In this document: piece after piece, positions 45,287 through 53,814 of the stretch
How positions within the stretch are numbered: position 1 is the first letter of the stretch
How the letters are laid out: every line of letters begins with the position of its first letter
Assembly: GCF_001427875.1 (NCBI RefSeq)
Contig: NZ_LMHK01000003.1
Location: 424,394 to 488,393, forward strand
DNA length: 64,000 nt
Source of the DNA: Devosia sp. Root685
Lineage (GTDB): Bacteria; Pseudomonadota; Alphaproteobacteria; Rhizobiales; Devosiaceae
Reading direction: 5' to 3'
The notes under the pieces: generated by a model
Told to the model about the DNA's origin: nothing
The model's database searches: none
The model's input: the letters and a program-made list of their open reading frames with translations, nothing else
Position numbers and translations under genes: made by a program

Positions 45287-46005
45287 GAATAGGCCACCCC
45301 TTCGCGCATCAGCGCCTCTTCCTGCTTTGCATCGGCCACTTCCACGACACGGTTCACAAAAATGCCTGGCGTGACCACCTGTTCGGGATCGATCTCGCCC
45401 GGCGCAACAATCTTGCTCGCCTGCACAATGGTCAGCTTGGCCGCCGCCGCCATCAGCGGCGAAAAATTCCGCGCCGCCTTGCGATAGGTCAGATTCCCCA
45501 TCGTATCGGCCAGTTCCGCCTTGATCAGCGCCGCATCGGCCTTGAGCCAACGCTCCTGCACATAGGATTTGCCGTCAAACTCGGCGACTGGCTTCCCCTT
45601 GGCCACATCGGTCCCAAAACTGGCCGGCGTGTAAAACGCCGGAATCCCAGCGCCCGCCGCCCGAATGCGCTCGGCGAGCGTGCCCTGCGGCACCAGCTCC
45701 AGCCCAATCTCGCCCTTGAGATATTTTTCGGTAAAAGCCCGCGGATCAGCCGAGCGTGGAAACGAGCAAACCATCTTGCTGACCATCCCCGCATCGATCA
45801 TCGCCGCAATGCCGATCCGCCCATTCCCGGCATTATTATTCACCACGGTCAGGTTCTTCGGACTCCCCGTCGCCTTGAACCGGTCGATCAGCGCATGAAT
45901 AAGCTCGATAGGCGCGCCCGAGCCGCCAAACCCACCTACCATCAGCACCATGCCATCCTCAATCCCCGCCACCGCAGCAGCGAGATCGGGCACTGTCTTG
46001 TCCAT
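45283..46005 (-). CDS. pcaI: 3-oxoadipate CoA-transferase subunit A
   Basis: Alpha subunit of the same CoA-transferase, 240 residues: VGGFGGSGAPIELIHAL, VNNNAGNGRIGIAAMIDAGMV, and GIPAFYTPASFGTDVA are CoA-transferase family I landmarks. AAAGGAAAAAGG precedes the ATG at 46005. First gene of pcaIJF. Confidence 0.94.
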   Translation of the reverse strand: MDKTVPDLAAAVAGIEDGMVLMVGGFGGSGAPIELIHALIDRFKATGSPKNLTVVNNNAGNGRIGIAAMIDAGMVSKMVCSFPRSADPRAFTEKYLKGEIGLELVPQGTLAERIRAAGAGIPAFYTPASFGTDVAKGKPVAEFDGKSYVQERWLKADAALIKAELADTMGNLTYRKAARNFSPLMAAAAKLTIVQASKIVAPGEIDPEQVVTPGIFVNRVVEVADAKQEEALMREGVAYS

Positions 46006-46313
46006 TGGCCTTTTTCCTTTCCCAGTAGACCTCATCCTGAGGTGCGAAGCGAAGCGCAGCCTCGAAGGGCGAGGTCGTGGCTGGATGATGGTCGATCTTT
46101 GCCATCGCCAAGAGGCGAGTGGAAATGAAATCTAGGCCACAGGTATAGCTCCTGGGTTATGGTAGGTGACTTCGCGTGTGCAAAATCGGTGCAAAAGACC
46201 CTTAACCGATAACCAAGTAGCCCTCATGGTGAGGTGTGCAACCTAGCGTAGCCTCGAACCACTGGGGCGTGGCACCCAAGCGTCAGCGCCCCCAGCCTCG
46301 CCCTTCGACAAGC
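46006..46313. other. pcaI upstream region with two family B half-copies
   Basis: A 308-base gap. It holds family B sequence at 46024-46080 and 46215-46320, and between them the likely pcaIJF promoter region with GGTTAT at 46156 and TTAACCGATAACC at 46203, which resemble half-sites of the PcaQ kind (ATAACC). No IclR-type palindrome for a PcaR protein was seen. Confidence 0.4.
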
Positions 46314-46320
46314 TCAGGTC
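46215..46320. repeat. Family B repeat, partial copy at the pcaB 3' end
   Basis: AAGTAGCCCTCATGGTGAGGTG with AGCCTCGAACCACTGGGGCGTG follows the left arm of family B; the right side ends CTCGCCCTTCGACAAGCTCAGGTC, so the two ends do not mirror each other as in 13941 and 51180. It overlaps the last codons of pcaB. A further left-arm fragment lies at 46024-46080. Confidence 0.7.
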
Positions 46321-47354
46321 TTAGGGGGCGCAATCCTGATCTGCTCGACCAATTTCCCCGCCAGCCGCAAGCTCGCCCCCGTTGACACCAGCATCGCCGG
46401 CAATGTCAGCCATTCGAGCGTCCAGGCCGCCCCCGAGCGCTCATTTTCATGCACCAGCGACTGGTTGAGCGTGCCCGAAAGCCCCGCCACCTGCCGCGCC
46501 AGCGCCACCAGCACTTCCGCATTCACCGGATTGGACTTGTGCGCCATGGCCGAAGACCCGCCGCCACCCGCCAGCGTCACCGCCGCCACCTCGTTCTGCG
46601 CCAAAAGCGTCACATCCATGCCGATCTTCCCCAGCGTCCCGGCAATCAGCGCCAAGAGGTTCCCCAGCGCCACAATCGGATCACGCTGCGCCTGCCATGG
46701 CGTCGCCAGCCCCAGATCGAGCCGCTTGGCCATCCCCGCAGCAATCGCATCGCCAAATCCCTCAAAACTCCCGCGATCCCCAACGGGTCCGCCAAGTTGA
46801 ATGACCAGCAGGCTGCGCCGCATTCCGGCCAGCGCCCGCAGATGCCGCTGCAAAGGCTCGCCCCAGCTTGCCAGTTTTGCGCCCCATGTCGTCGGCAGTG
46901 CCACCTGCATGCGCGTATGCGCCATCAGCGGCCTGTCGCCATAAACATGCGCCAGTTCTTCAAGCCCCGCTAATACCGTCGAAAGCCGCGTCTCATAGAC
47001 CCCGAACACCTTTGCGACCTGCAGCATCAGTGCCGTATCGATAACATCCTGGCTGGTCGCGCCTTTGTGGAGGGCAGGGCGGTGCTCTTCAGCCAGATGC
47101 AACCGCAGTTGCCGCACCAGCGCCGGCACGACCACGCCATCCCGCGCCATGCCCGCATTCAATTTGGGCCAATCGAGTTCAAAATTCTCCGTCGCCGCCG
47201 CAATGGCGCTTGCCGCCGCGCTCGAGACAAACCCGCACTCCGCACTCGCCTCCGCCAGCGCCCGCTCAAACGCCAGCATGGCCCCCAGCTGCGCTTGGTC
47301 CGAAAGGAGCGCTTCGATTTCAGGATCGCCGGCAAGGGCAGAGAGGAGGGACAT
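46314..47354 (-). CDS. pcaB: 3-carboxy-cis,cis-muconate cycloisomerase
   Basis: Class II fumarase/ASL-superfamily enzyme that lactonises 3-carboxymuconate to 4-carboxymuconolactone, 346 residues. MSLLSALAGDPEIEALLSDQAQLGAMLAFERALA is the PcaB start; the superfamily signature GGGGSSAMAHKSNPVNAE lies near residue 255. The length is at the short end for the family and the last residues (IAPPKT) and stop lie within a family B-like repeat. It is separated from pcaG by a family A repeat, so it may be the loosely attached last gene of pcaDCHGB. Confidence 0.9.
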   Translation of the reverse strand: MSLLSALAGDPEIEALLSDQAQLGAMLAFERALAEASAECGFVSSAAASAIAAATENFELDWPKLNAGMARDGVVVPALVRQLRLHLAEEHRPALHKGATSQDVIDTALMLQVAKVFGVYETRLSTVLAGLEELAHVYGDRPLMAHTRMQVALPTTWGAKLASWGEPLQRHLRALAGMRRSLLVIQLGGPVGDRGSFEGFGDAIAAGMAKRLDLGLATPWQAQRDPIVALGNLLALIAGTLGKIGMDVTLLAQNEVAAVTLAGGGGSSAMAHKSNPVNAEVLVALARQVAGLSGTLNQSLVHENERSGAAWTLEWLTLPAMLVSTGASLRLAGKLVEQIRIAPPKT

Positions 47355-47384
47355 CTTGTTCCGTTCGGCTCGCGGTTATTGCCG

Positions 47385-47530
47385 TCACCCCCTCCCAGCC
47401 TCCCCCATCAAGGGGGAGGTGTCACCGAATTCGCCATAGCGAATTCGGTTGGGGCTGGTGGCTTGGGCGAGGTCTGGCCTCACACTCGATCTGTCACCTC
47501 CCCCTTGATGGGGGAGGAGGGAGGGGGTGG
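47385..47530. repeat. Family A palindromic repeat, copy 2
   Basis: CACCCCCTCCC and GGGAGGGGGTG arms with inner CCTCCCCCATCAAGGGGGAGG; centre contains a second hairpin GAATTCGCCATAGCGAATTC and ACTCGAT. Lies between pcaG and pcaB. Confidence 0.92.
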
Positions 47531-47554
47531 AGCCACAAGCGCCACCCCCAAAAC

Positions 47555-48160
47555 CTAGATATCAAAAAACACCGTCTCCTTCTCCCCCTGGAGATGGATA
47601 TCGAGCACATACCGCGCCCCGGCTTCCTTCCGCGCAATCAGCGTCTGCCGCCGGCGCTTGTCCATGATCTTGTTGAGCACAAAGTCGCCCTCGTTGGCCT
47701 CGGCTTCATCCTCAAAATAAAGCCGCGTCTGCAGCCCGATATTGATGCCGCGCGCCACGATCCACAGCGACACATGTGGCGCCATAGGCTTGCCATCCGG
47801 CCCCGCGACGCGCCCCGGCTTGATCGTCTCGAAAATGGTAACGCCATCGGCGTTCGAAGCCTGCCGCCCCCAGCCCGTAAAGGCCGGCACCGAATCGGAA
47901 CCCGGCGCCACAAAGCTGCCGCTCGCATCCGCCTGCCAAATCTCAATGAGACCATCGCTGAGCGGCACACCCGCCCCATCGATCAGCCGAATGTTGAGCG
48001 TAATCCGCTCCCCCTCGACATCGCCATTGATCATCGTCGACCCCATATCGGCGGCATAAACCCCCGGCAGGTCGCAAAAATTCGGCGTCATGCCGATATG
48101 CACATAGGGGCCCGCCGTCTGCGACGGGCTTTCCTTCAACCTCGGAACGGGATGCAACAT
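47555..48160 (-). CDS. pcaG: Protocatechuate 3,4-dioxygenase alpha subunit
   Basis: Structural subunit of the ring-cleaving intradiol dioxygenase, 201 residues: SQTAGPYVHIGMTPNF, LIEIWQADASGSF and the intradiol core FTGWGRQASNADGVTIFETIKPG. The active iron site belongs mainly to the beta subunit. Its ATG overlaps the pcaH stop by one base. Confidence 0.95.
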   Translation of the reverse strand: MLHPVPRLKESPSQTAGPYVHIGMTPNFCDLPGVYAADMGSTMINGDVEGERITLNIRLIDGAGVPLSDGLIEIWQADASGSFVAPGSDSVPAFTGWGRQASNADGVTIFETIKPGRVAGPDGKPMAPHVSLWIVARGINIGLQTRLYFEDEAEANEGDFVLNKIMDKRRRQTLIARKEAGARYVLDIHLQGEKETVFFDI

Positions 48161-48906
48161 CAGTTCCCCTCCAGTTTATTTTCAAACATGGTCGAGCGCC
48201 GTCCGCGCAAGACGATATCGAAGCGATAGGCCAGGGCGTCCATCGGCGTCGTATTGTGCCGGTCAAGCCGCGCCGTCAGCTGGTCGATCGCCGCCTTGTC
48301 GTTGATCGTCGCCACGATCGGGCATTGCCAGATCATCGGGTCACCCTCGAAATACATCTGCGTAATCAACCTTTGCGCAAAGGCGTGGCCGAAAACCGAA
48401 AAATGGATATGTGCCGGCCGCCAGTCATTGCCGCCATTGGGCCAGGGATAGGCGCCGGGCTTGACCGTGCGGAACGAATAAAACCCGTTCTCGTCGGTCA
48501 CCGCGCGTCCAAAGCCGGCAAAATTGGGATCAAGCGCGGCCAGATACGCTTCCTTCTTGTGCCGATAACGCCCCCCGGCATTGGCCTGCCAGAATTCCAC
48601 CAGCGTGCCCGGCACAGCCCGCGCGTTCTCGTCGAGCACCTGACCATAAACAATCATCCGCTGCCCGATGGCCTCGGTGCCATCCTGGCTGAAATTGCGG
48701 ATCAGATCGTTGTCGAGCGCCCCGAGCTTTTCGTGGCCAAACGTCGGCCCGCTCATTTCCGACTTGGTCGGTCCTAAGGCGAGCAGGCTATGTTTTGGTG
48801 CGCGAAACGTCGTGCTCTTATAGCCCGGCGTATCCGCCGCCGGGTGCCAGGCGCGGTCGCGCTGATAGAGAGCGCCATCGGCGCCGGGCAGAATAATGCC
48901 GCTCAT
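48160..48906 (-). CDS. pcaH: Protocatechuate 3,4-dioxygenase beta subunit
   Basis: Iron-binding subunit, 248 residues, converting protocatechuate plus O2 to 3-carboxy-cis,cis-muconate. Iron ligands are expected at Tyr in GGRYRHKK, Tyr in KPGAYPWPNGG and the two His of RPAHIHFSVFG. TLVEFWQANAGG and DPNFAGFGRAVTDENG are family markers. Overlaps pcaC by 4 bases. Confidence 0.96.
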   Translation of the reverse strand: MSGIILPGADGALYQRDRAWHPAADTPGYKSTTFRAPKHSLLALGPTKSEMSGPTFGHEKLGALDNDLIRNFSQDGTEAIGQRMIVYGQVLDENARAVPGTLVEFWQANAGGRYRHKKEAYLAALDPNFAGFGRAVTDENGFYSFRTVKPGAYPWPNGGNDWRPAHIHFSVFGHAFAQRLITQMYFEGDPMIWQCPIVATINDKAAIDQLTARLDRHNTTPMDALAYRFDIVLRGRRSTMFENKLEGN

Positions 48907-49292
48907 GCTGCGCTCTCCCCACGCTTCGCTAATTCTTCCCGAGCGATCTTGAACGCCCGATTGGCCGCCGGCACGCCGGCATAAACCGCCACATGCAGCA
49001 ACGCTTCTTTTATGTCGTCCGGCGTCGCGCCCGTATTGGCGGTAGCGCGCACATGCATCGCCACTTCCTCATCATGGCCCAAGGCGGCCAGAAGCGCGAG
49101 CGTGATCATCGAGCGCTCGCGTTTGCTCAGCCCCGGCCGCGACCACACCGAGCCCCAGGCGCCTTCAGTAATAAACTGCTGAAAATCACTATCGAACGCG
49201 GTCATCTTGGCCGAGGCATTGTCCACATGCTTATTGCCCAAAACCGAGCGGCGCGTCGCCATGCCCCGCTCATAAAGCGTCGTCTCAGCCAT
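48903..49292 (-). CDS. pcaC: 4-carboxymuconolactone decarboxylase
   Basis: Small CMD-family enzyme, 129 residues, decarboxylating 4-carboxymuconolactone to the enol-lactone. Typical MATRRSVLGNKHVDNA start, FITEGAWGSVWSRPGLSKRERSMITLA, and HVRATANTGATPDDIKEALLHVAVYAGVPAANRAF. Overlaps pcaD by 8 bases. Confidence 0.96.
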   Translation of the reverse strand: MAETTLYERGMATRRSVLGNKHVDNASAKMTAFDSDFQQFITEGAWGSVWSRPGLSKRERSMITLALLAALGHDEEVAMHVRATANTGATPDDIKEALLHVAVYAGVPAANRAFKIAREELAKRGESAA

Positions 49293-50079
49293 GACCGGCC
49301 TCCTTGAAAAACTCTGTCATCAAATCCGCCAGCTTTTCCGGCGCCTCGATGGATGGAATGTGTCCCACACCGGGGAAATTTTCGAACCGCGCACCGGCAA
49401 TAGCTTTGGCAGTGGCCTCAACCTGCGCCGCCGGCATGGCGAGATCGTCTTCCCCGGCCACCAATAGCGCCGGCAGGCGGATCGCGCCGATCCGGTCGCG
49501 CAGATCCGCATCGCGCAGCGTGGCGCAAGTCGCGGCATAGCCCGCTACGTCACACCGCAAAAACATATTGCGCCAGCCGGCAAGCTCTTCGGTCCGCTCC
49601 GCGCGAAATTTCGGGCTGAACCAGCGCTCCATGATGCCATCGGCAATCGAGGCGACGCCATTGCTGAGCACCGCCTCCATCCGAGCCGTCCAAAAAGCGC
49701 GATCGCCCGATTTCGCCGCCGAATTGCAGATCACCAAAGCACTCAGCCGCTCCGGCGCGCGCAAAGCCGCGCCCTGCGTAATCAGCCCGCCGATCGACAC
49801 CCCAGCCAGCGCAAAGCGCTCGATCCCCAGATGATCGGTCAACCCGAAAAGATCGTCGAGATGATCCTCAAGCGCGTAATCGCCGCCGGGAATATCGCTC
49901 AACCCATGCCCGCGCTTGTCATAGGACACCACGCGATAGCGCCCGGCGAGCTTTGAAATCACCCCGTCCCAAATCCGCGCATCGGTACCGAGCGAATTGA
50001 CGAGCACGACCACAGGCGCGCCCACGGGTCCCGCCAGACGATAATGCAGCAGCACGCCATTGATGCGAGCAAAGTTCAT
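49285..50079 (-). CDS. pcaD: 3-oxoadipate enol-lactonase
   Basis: Alpha/beta-hydrolase, 264 residues, opening beta-ketoadipate enol-lactone to beta-ketoadipate. Nucleophile Ser in LAGVSIGGLITQ near residue 95, acid in VAGEDDLAMP, His in GVGHIPSIEAPE. First gene of the pcaDCHGB operon, read away from pcaQ. Confidence 0.95.
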   Translation of the reverse strand: MNFARINGVLLHYRLAGPVGAPVVVLVNSLGTDARIWDGVISKLAGRYRVVSYDKRGHGLSDIPGGDYALEDHLDDLFGLTDHLGIERFALAGVSIGGLITQGAALRAPERLSALVICNSAAKSGDRAFWTARMEAVLSNGVASIADGIMERWFSPKFRAERTEELAGWRNMFLRCDVAGYAATCATLRDADLRDRIGAIRLPALLVAGEDDLAMPAAQVEATAKAIAGARFENFPGVGHIPSIEAPEKLADLMTEFFKEAGHG

Positions 50080-50149
50080 GGGGCCTCCCTCTCAGCTTCG
50101 GTGTAACCAGCCCAAAACCCCAAGTAAAATGATTAGCTCTGGACGTGTT

Positions 50150-50165
50150 ATAACCGTCCGATTAT
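50150..50165. promoter_or_regulatory. PcaQ-type operator between pcaD and pcaQ
   Basis: ATAACC-GTCC-GATTAT: the left half matches the known rhizobial PcaQ box ATAACC-N4-GGTTAA and the right half is a degenerate mirror. It lies 70 bases before pcaD and 67 before pcaQ. Confidence 0.6.
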
Positions 50166-50231
50166 CGATTGTTGAGATAAGCGCATAAATTGCGCTTGGA
50201 ATGGCCAGTCGCATAACCGGAGGATAGGTCT

Positions 50232-51155
50232 GTGACGCAACGCATCATCGATCCGCGCATCAAATTGCGCCACATCGCCTGCTTCCTCGAAGTCGCCCGC
50301 CTCCGTAGCGTCGTCAACGCCGCCGACGCCCTCAACATCTCCCAGCCCGCCGCCAGCAAGACCGTGCAGGAGCTCGAAGAGTTTTTAGGCAATGCCCTTT
50401 TCGACCGCTCCCGCCGAAAACTCTTCCTCACCCCATTCGGGGAAACCTTTTATCGCTACGCCTCGACCTCGATCGCCGCCCTGCGCCAGGGGATCGACGC
50501 CGCCCGCTCCGGCGGCGAAGCGACCACCGTAAAAATCGGCGCGCTCCCCACCGTCTCCGCCCGCATTCTTCCCACGGCAGTAAGAGGTTTCACCGCCGAA
50601 GACCCCGGCGTCCACACCCGCATCATCACCGGCCCCAACAATTATCTGCTGTCCCTCTTACGCACCGGCGACGTCGATCTCGTTATCGGCCGCATGGCCG
50701 AGCCCGATGTCATGATCGGCCTTGCCTTCGAACATCTCTATTCAGAGCGCGTCGTCATGGTCGTCCGCCCCGGCCATCCGCTGCTCGGCGTGCCCGACTT
50801 CAACCTCGGCCTCATCGAGCCCTTTCAGGTGCTGATGCCCACGCCCGATGCCGTCATCCGCCACCATGTCGATCGCATGCTGCTCGCCCATGGCATCACC
50901 AATATCCGTGACGAAGTCGAAACCGTCTCCAACGCCTTCGGCCGCTCTTACGTGCGCCAAACCGACGCCATCTGGATCATCTCCGAAGGCGTCGTCGCCA
51001 AGGATGTCGAAGAAAACCAGCTGGCGCTTCTGCCCGTCGACACCAGCGAAACCACGGGCCCGGTCGGTTTCACGACGCGCGCCGATACCATCCCGACCCT
51101 CGCCACAACCGCCCTGATGCAAGCCATCCGTAACGTGGCGGCTGGCCTGCGCTAG
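50232..51155 (+). CDS. pcaQ: LysR-type activator PcaQ
   Basis: Activator of pcaDCHGB, 307 residues, responding to pathway intermediates in rhizobia. The N-terminal winged helix reads IKLRHIACFLEVARLRSVVNAADALNISQPAASKTVQELEEFLG, followed by a LysR substrate domain with VDLVIGRMAEPDVMIGL. The start is GTG at 50232. Divergent from pcaD in the arrangement known for PcaQ. Confidence 0.94.
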   Translation: MTQRIIDPRIKLRHIACFLEVARLRSVVNAADALNISQPAASKTVQELEEFLGNALFDRSRRKLFLTPFGETFYRYASTSIAALRQGIDAARSGGEATTVKIGALPTVSARILPTAVRGFTAEDPGVHTRIITGPNNYLLSLLRTGDVDLVIGRMAEPDVMIGLAFEHLYSERVVMVVRPGHPLLGVPDFNLGLIEPFQVLMPTPDAVIRHHVDRMLLAHGITNIRDEVETVSNAFGRSYVRQTDAIWIISEGVVAKDVEENQLALLPVDTSETTGPVGFTTRADTIPTLATTALMQAIRNVAAGLR

Positions 51156-51179
51156 GTCATTCATGTCGCGCCAACGCCA

Positions 51180-51308
51180 AAGTAGACCTCATGGTGAGGT
51201 GCGCAGCGTAGCGTAGCCTCGAACCACGAGGGCGTGCCCCAATGTTGCAGTGCCACGCCCCCGTGGTTCGAGGCTTTGCTCTGCAAAGCACCTCACCATG
51301 AGGGCTAT
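51180..51308. repeat. Family B palindromic repeat, full copy 2
   Basis: AAGTAGACCTCATGGTGAGGTG and GCACCTCACCATGAGGGCTATT mirror each other; inner CCTCGAACCACGAGGGCGTG mirrors CACGCCCCCGTGGTTCGAGG. Between convergent genes. Confidence 0.88.
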
Positions 51309-51355
51309 TGCGAGTATGCAAGTCTGCCGGGCGGGCGTGCCCCGATGCGTCAGCC

Positions 51356-53716
51356 CTAAGCCCGCCGCTTCGCCGTATCGAGCGGCACCACATTGCCCAC
51401 CCTTGTCTCGGCCAGTTCGCTGGGGGGGCCAAAATAATACCCCTGGGCATGGGTGCAGCCATCGGCAGCGATCATGTCCTGCTGCTCCTTGCTCTCGATG
51501 CCCTCCGCCAGCACCGGAACATTGATATTGCGCCCGAGATCGGCAATCGAACGCACGATGGCGCGGGCATGCTTGTCCTCGCTCATCGCGGCAATGAAGC
51601 TGCGGTCGATCTTGATCTTGTCGAACTGGAAGGTCCGCAGATTGCTCAGCGACGAGTAGCCGGTGCCAAAATCGTCGATAACGATCCGCACGCCATGCGT
51701 TTTCAGCGCATGCAGCATTTCGCGCGATAGCGCTTCGTCCTGCAACAGCACGGATTCGGTGATTTCAAGCTCGAGCCGCTCCGGGGCAAGGCCGGTTTCC
51801 TGCAATACCGCGAAGACGCGATCGGCGAAATTGCGGCGGCGGAATTGCACGGCCGAAACATTGACCGCAACGCTCAGCTCGTCCGGCCATTGCGCGGCCG
51901 TCCGGCAGGCCGAGCGCAGCACCCATTCGCCCATGGCGTTGATGGCTCCGCTTTCCTCGGCAATGGGAATGAAGACCGATGGCGGCACTTCCCCCAGCTC
52001 CGGATGGTGCCAGCGCAACAGCGCCTCATAGCCGACGATCGCGCCGGTTTCGGCCTTGACCAGTGGCTGGAACGCGGTGCGCAATTGCTTGCGCCGCACC
52101 GCCTGGCGCAGTTCGGCCTCCATCTGCCGGCGGTCCCGCAATTCCTGGTCCATTTCGGTCGAATAATGGGCCGTAATACCCCGGCCGGTGGATTTCGCCC
52201 GATAAAGCGCGATATCGGCGCAATGGCGCAGCGCATCCCCGTTTTCCCCGTCATCGGGGAAAAGCGCCACCCCGATGCTCACCCCCACCGACATGGGATT
52301 GGTCTGGGGGTGAAAGTCGCGGCGGAAGGCGCGCTGGATGCTTTTTGCCAGCTGTTCGGCCGCCTTGGGCTGGCTCTGGCCAACCTGCACGATGATGAAT
52401 TCGTCGCCGCCGATCCGCGCCACCGTATCGACGTCATTGGTGCATTCGCGCAGGATTGCGGCGACGGTTTTGAGCACCTGGTCGCCCGCGCTATGGCCGA
52501 AAAGATCGTTCACCGCCTTGAAGCGATCGAGATCCAGCGCCAGGACCGCCAGCGAGGCGTGGGCGCGTCCGGCGACACCGATGGCCCGTTGGAGACTGTG
52601 ATTGAGCAAGGTGCGATTGGCGAGCCCGGTAAGGGGATCATGATTGGCAAGGTGTTCGATCTGGCGCTGCGCCTGCCGTGTGGCGGTCAGGTCGCGCACC
52701 GCCAGCACCTGCGTCGGCCGCCCGCGATATTCTACGGTCCGAACCGCAAATTCCAAGCTCCGCTCCTGCGGGCCCTCGACCAGCGTTGCCTCGGCGATCC
52801 CCTCACGATCGCCCAGCACCTTTTGCCCATCGGCCGGTAGCAGCAGCTTTTCGGGGTCCATGCCGGTCATGGCCGAAACCGGCCCATCGAACGCGACGAT
52901 ATCGCGAAAGCGCGCATTGAGATCGATGATGCGATTATCCCGCACGATAGCGACGCCCTCGATATAGGCCTCGGTCATGCCGCGCAGGTCGGTGAGGTAA
53001 CGGTCGAGCACCACGGCGGCGACACTGCCGCAGGCCGAAATGGCGGCAATCGCGCAGATGGCGCCCACCAGCCAGACGCGGTTCGCCTCGTCTCCCCCAT
53101 GCGCCAAAACGCTGGGATCGAGCGCAAAACTGACCGCGGCCACGTCGCCGAAGTGCAGCACCACGATGCCGGCGGCAACGAGAAGGCCGGGCACCACCTG
53201 CCGCAGGCCCCGGATTCCGCTCCGCTGTCCGGCAAAGGCCAGCGCGAAGGCGCCGATCGCGAACGTGGCGGCCCCGATCAGCAGCGCATAATCATAGCCC
53301 TCCCGGATCAGCCCACGCATGGCCATCATGCCCAGGAAATGCATGGCCGCCACGGTACCCGCCAGCACCACGGCCGCCAGGATCAGGCCTGTCCGCGTGT
53401 TCCGGCCGAAGAGCCGCAGGCTTTCGAGCACGCCGCCCACCGCGACCAGCGCCGAAATCGAGGTCACCAGCCAGTCGAAATTGGCCGTGACCGATCCCTG
53501 ATAGGCCAGCATGGCGACAAAATGGGTGGCCCAGATGCCAAGGCCGCCGACACCCGCCGCCCCGATCAGCCAAAGGGGCTTGCGTGCCTCGGCGCATTCA
53601 TCAAGCCGCCGCAGCAGCAGAAACATGACCTGCATCGAGGAAAAGCAAATCGTGGCCGCCAGCAGGAATGTTACTGTGTCATGCTCTAATACAATGCAAT
53701 CCAGCAACTTCAACAT
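51356..53716 (-). CDS. MHYT-GGDEF-EAL cyclic-di-GMP enzyme
   Basis: Membrane protein of about 786 residues. The N-terminus is a seven-helix MHYT sensor (about 1-245) with degenerate motif copies ATHFVAM, AAMHFLGM and VLHFGDVA; such domains are proposed to bind metal and sense gases. A PAS-like segment follows, then GGDEF with intact IGGDEF and EAL with YEALLRW, ELEITES, DDFGTGYSS and AEGIES. Both activities may be present. The ATG at 53716 is preferred over TTG at 53719. No obvious link to the aromatic genes around it. Confidence 0.92.
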   Translation of the reverse strand: MLKLLDCIVLEHDTVTFLLAATICFSSMQVMFLLLRRLDECAEARKPLWLIGAAGVGGLGIWATHFVAMLAYQGSVTANFDWLVTSISALVAVGGVLESLRLFGRNTRTGLILAAVVLAGTVAAMHFLGMMAMRGLIREGYDYALLIGAATFAIGAFALAFAGQRSGIRGLRQVVPGLLVAAGIVVLHFGDVAAVSFALDPSVLAHGGDEANRVWLVGAICAIAAISACGSVAAVVLDRYLTDLRGMTEAYIEGVAIVRDNRIIDLNARFRDIVAFDGPVSAMTGMDPEKLLLPADGQKVLGDREGIAEATLVEGPQERSLEFAVRTVEYRGRPTQVLAVRDLTATRQAQRQIEHLANHDPLTGLANRTLLNHSLQRAIGVAGRAHASLAVLALDLDRFKAVNDLFGHSAGDQVLKTVAAILRECTNDVDTVARIGGDEFIIVQVGQSQPKAAEQLAKSIQRAFRRDFHPQTNPMSVGVSIGVALFPDDGENGDALRHCADIALYRAKSTGRGITAHYSTEMDQELRDRRQMEAELRQAVRRKQLRTAFQPLVKAETGAIVGYEALLRWHHPELGEVPPSVFIPIAEESGAINAMGEWVLRSACRTAAQWPDELSVAVNVSAVQFRRRNFADRVFAVLQETGLAPERLELEITESVLLQDEALSREMLHALKTHGVRIVIDDFGTGYSSLSNLRTFQFDKIKIDRSFIAAMSEDKHARAIVRSIADLGRNINVPVLAEGIESKEQQDMIAADGCTHAQGYYFGPPSELAETRVGNVVPLDTAKRRA

Positions 53717-53814
53717 CAAGGCACCTCGTGTTGGTGTGCCGATGCTCTGCCCAAATTGTTAATTTAGGCATAGTTTTTCGGTGGGCATTACTACAGTTTG
53801 CCTCAGTGCGCATT

